This document shows, in pieces, positions 62,078-64,000 of a DNA stretch of 64,000 nucleotides. Numbering within the stretch: the first letter of the stretch is position 1; each line of letters opens with the position of its first letter. Below the pieces are notes generated by a model, which was not told the origin of the DNA, did no database searches, and was given only the letters and a program-made list of their open reading frames with translations. This DNA comes from Membranipora membranacea (Eukaryota > Bryozoa > Gymnolaemata > Cheilostomatida > Membraniporidae), in NCBI GenBank assembly GCA_914767715.1, contig OU612075.1, forward strand, positions 372,001-436,000. Direction: 5' to 3'. Position numbers and translations under genes: made by a program.

Positions 62078-64000
62078 GAAAGAAACGCACGGAGAGCACG
62101 GCAGAAAAGGCGTGGAGAGATAACAACACCATCAGATAGGAGTGTGAGAGAGCTGGAAGCCAAGTTAAAAGTTATTGAGGTAATTAGACATTAACAAAAT
62201 TAACAATGTGACCCTTTGTTATACTGCATCTACATCAGGGCTCAGCAGCTGCAGGTATCAAACAATATTGTGGGTATTTTTAATATTCGGTGACCTTCAA
62301 AATCACCTATATTTTGTTGGTGATGAATATAACAAGATCTCGCAAATTGTGTCACCAGTTTCAAACTCCTTGGTGTCACCATTTCCTGTAAGAGTAAAAC
62401 TACACAGTGCAAATAAAGTCATCTGACCAAAAATGCTCATATTTCATGCATGAAGATACAGAAGAATAAGAGATGATTGCAAAAGACTTACGAATTCATA
62501 AAATTTTGACTTTCAGAGGAAGTTTAAGAGAGCATATCACAAGAATGGGAAATATGACCTCATATCACAGGTGCCCCATCTGTCTAAGCTAGCTAACACT
62601 TATGCACAGAAGTATAAGATCAGTGGAGACTGGACTGACTGTTTAAAGGTGAGTGTTCTCTCATATATTCCTGGATTCTCTGGCAACCCACTCTCACAGC
62701 AGTATGAATATTACTAATAAATCGAACTCACTGTTCACAAAGCTGTCTTCAATTACTTCAGAGAAAAATAGAGCCATCTTCAATTTTAAAACTCTCATCT
62801 TCAGAATAACTTCTTGAAAACAACTAGACTGGACAAAAAATTGCTGTTCAAAAATAACTATGAGAACTGAGCCATCAAATTTAATAGTGAATGAAAGTGA
62901 TCATTTTTCTCTAGACAAACAATGCACCCGGTGGGGATCGAACCCGGGACCTTGTGATCCCAAATCAGACGCATGTACGGTAACACTTTGTTGTAGTTGT
63001 CTGAAGTTATCTACACACCTCAACTGAGTAGATAACTTCAAATTGTTGGACTGAATCCCAGTCTACTTGAAACAAGGAGTAACAGGGGAAAGGAGAAATA
63101 ACTCCCAAATTCTTTATATGTGTTATAATGGCACTTTTAATATATGTTATAGTTATCGTTAATACTATGGTAGCCTTGGCACAATGGCCACCATTTGAAA
63201 GTTCCTATAAAAATATGCTCAGCAACACCTACTAAATAAGGAAATCTTCTATTTATTTTTCATTTAAACTGACTTAATCTTTTCTTCAATTTTAAAACGC
63301 TCAGTAAAATATGTAAAATACGTAAAACACTTTAGTAAAATACATGGTGAGCCCAAATAAATCGTAATATTCATCTCTTATATTATTTTTTGCAAAGCAG
63401 ATTGTTGACCCCTACTTCTGGGCATATTTTTATGGTTCAACTAAATTGTGTTAATCACAAAAATTTTAGCTGTTCCTCAAAGATCATGAACAAACATACT
63501 AAGTGGTTTGCAATAACTATATATTATGATAATACTGTATATTTCACAGGCTCACTCACTCTATAACTCAATACACACCAGACGGCCAAGTGAGAAACTA
63601 TGGATGGAGAAAGCTTTTGAGCTTCAGAAGCAGTACTGGGGGGATAACTCAACTCTAGATTATGAAAGACACAAATGTTTGACAAACCAACTAAAAGCAA
63701 AACTGGATGACATCAGAAACGGATTTAGGAAAGATCTGAAGCAAGCTGAGAAGTCGGTGAGTCAGTTTGAGACGAGCAGTGATGACCAGAACACACAAGA
63801 ATCATATTATAAGATAATGAAAAGAATATCACTGGACTGCTCCGAGGCAATGAGTAACTTTGCTCAAAACATAATAGAAGAGAGTGTGAAAAGTCTTAGA
63901 ATGAACCTTCCTTGCGCTTTTGAGGCTGTTGCTATCGGCTCAGTAGCTCGTGGGGAAGCAACTCCATATTCAGATCTGGAGTATATTTTCCTCATTGAAA
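62078..64000 (+). CDS. Protein with a DUF294-like nucleotidyltransferase motif, 3' end outside window
   Basis: Exons 62078-62179, 62517-62648 and 63550-64000 (cut by the edge) join in phase 0. Earlier exons were not found, so the true start may lie upstream. The first exon is basic and helical (ERNARRARQKRRGEITTPSD, VRELEAKLKVIE). The next resembles a helical repeat (KLANTYAQKYKISGDWTDCL). The third starts AHSLYNSIHTRRPSEKLWME, continues in a charged helical region and reaches AIGSVARGEATPYSDLEYIF. The pattern GS-x-x-R-x6-SDLE is the metal-binding core of nucleotidyltransferases of the GlnD/DUF294 kind. The substrate cannot be predicted. Animal DUF294-like proteins often join this domain to TPR or STAND modules, which could lie to the right. 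Confidence 0.7.
62920..62990 (-). other. tRNA-like fragment (pseudo-tRNA or SINE head) in intron
   Basis: On the minus strand the stretch contains GGTCCCGGGTTCGATCCCCA, a perfect T-arm with B-box, preceded by a GCGTCTGATTTGGGATCA segment like an anticodon arm. The acceptor stem and A-box do not form properly, so this is not a functional tRNA. A decayed tRNA-derived SINE is the likely source. Confidence 0.5.

Noticed and set aside
1-64000. CRISPR array, prokaryotic operon, rRNA or intact tRNA gene
   Set aside because: None seen; repeats are tandem or inverted without spaced identical units, and all genes are spliced eukaryotic genes.

Overview
The window is nuclear DNA of a metazoan. It is AT-rich, its protein-coding genes are cut into many short exons, and GT/AG introns, AATAAA signals and animal-specific families (FNDC3, MAGT1/TUSC3, an ABCH half-transporter, a TIR adaptor-like protein, a DUF229 sulfatase-fold protein) are visible. 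No operons, ribosome sites or CRISPR are present. The gene set fits a non-vertebrate animal such as a sponge or cnidarian, but the phylum cannot be fixed from the sequence alone. All exon models below were built by hand from splice sites, reading phase and protein-family resemblance; boundaries may be off by a base or two and there is no transcript support.

Layout: (1) 1183-22776, minus strand: FNDC3-type protein, 5' complete and 3' cut by the left edge (12 exons, 856 codons, five FN3 domains, the fifth cut). (2) 26040-29966, plus strand: MAGT1/TUSC3 (OST3/6) subunit of the oligosaccharyltransferase, complete, 8 exons, 323 aa, CxxC present. (3) 30360-38280, minus: complete ABCH-type half-transporter (NBD then TMD), 14 exons, about 770 aa, tail-to-tail with MAGT1. 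(4) 38911/41080-49446, minus: N-terminal TIR domain, coiled coil and a long acidic/Ser-rich tail, directly upstream of the ABC gene and possibly spliced to it in frame. (5) 51803-58516, plus: type II membrane DUF229 protein with an SDHG metal-site motif, 11 exons, 793 aa, plus a possible alternative terminal exon. (6) 62078-64000, plus: 5' part of a gene with a nucleotidyltransferase GS...SDLE motif, running off the right edge.

The genes do not form an obvious pathway. MAGT1 acts in ER N-glycosylation; FNDC3 proteins are usually C-terminally membrane-anchored; the TIR protein looks like a non-enzymatic signalling adaptor.

The most unusual structure is in the non-coding parts. Two introns (11.9 and 33.5 kb) begin with minisatellites whose repeat unit contains the exon end and its 5' splice site. 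A 99-bp, perfectly palindromic, 8-bp-TSD hairpin element sits at intron position +3 to +10 of the ABC exon that encodes Walker B. A 1.36-kb TTAA-bounded long inverted repeat lies at 60.0-61.4 kb. The TIR gene carries two phase-compatible candidate exons with homologous 3' ends.
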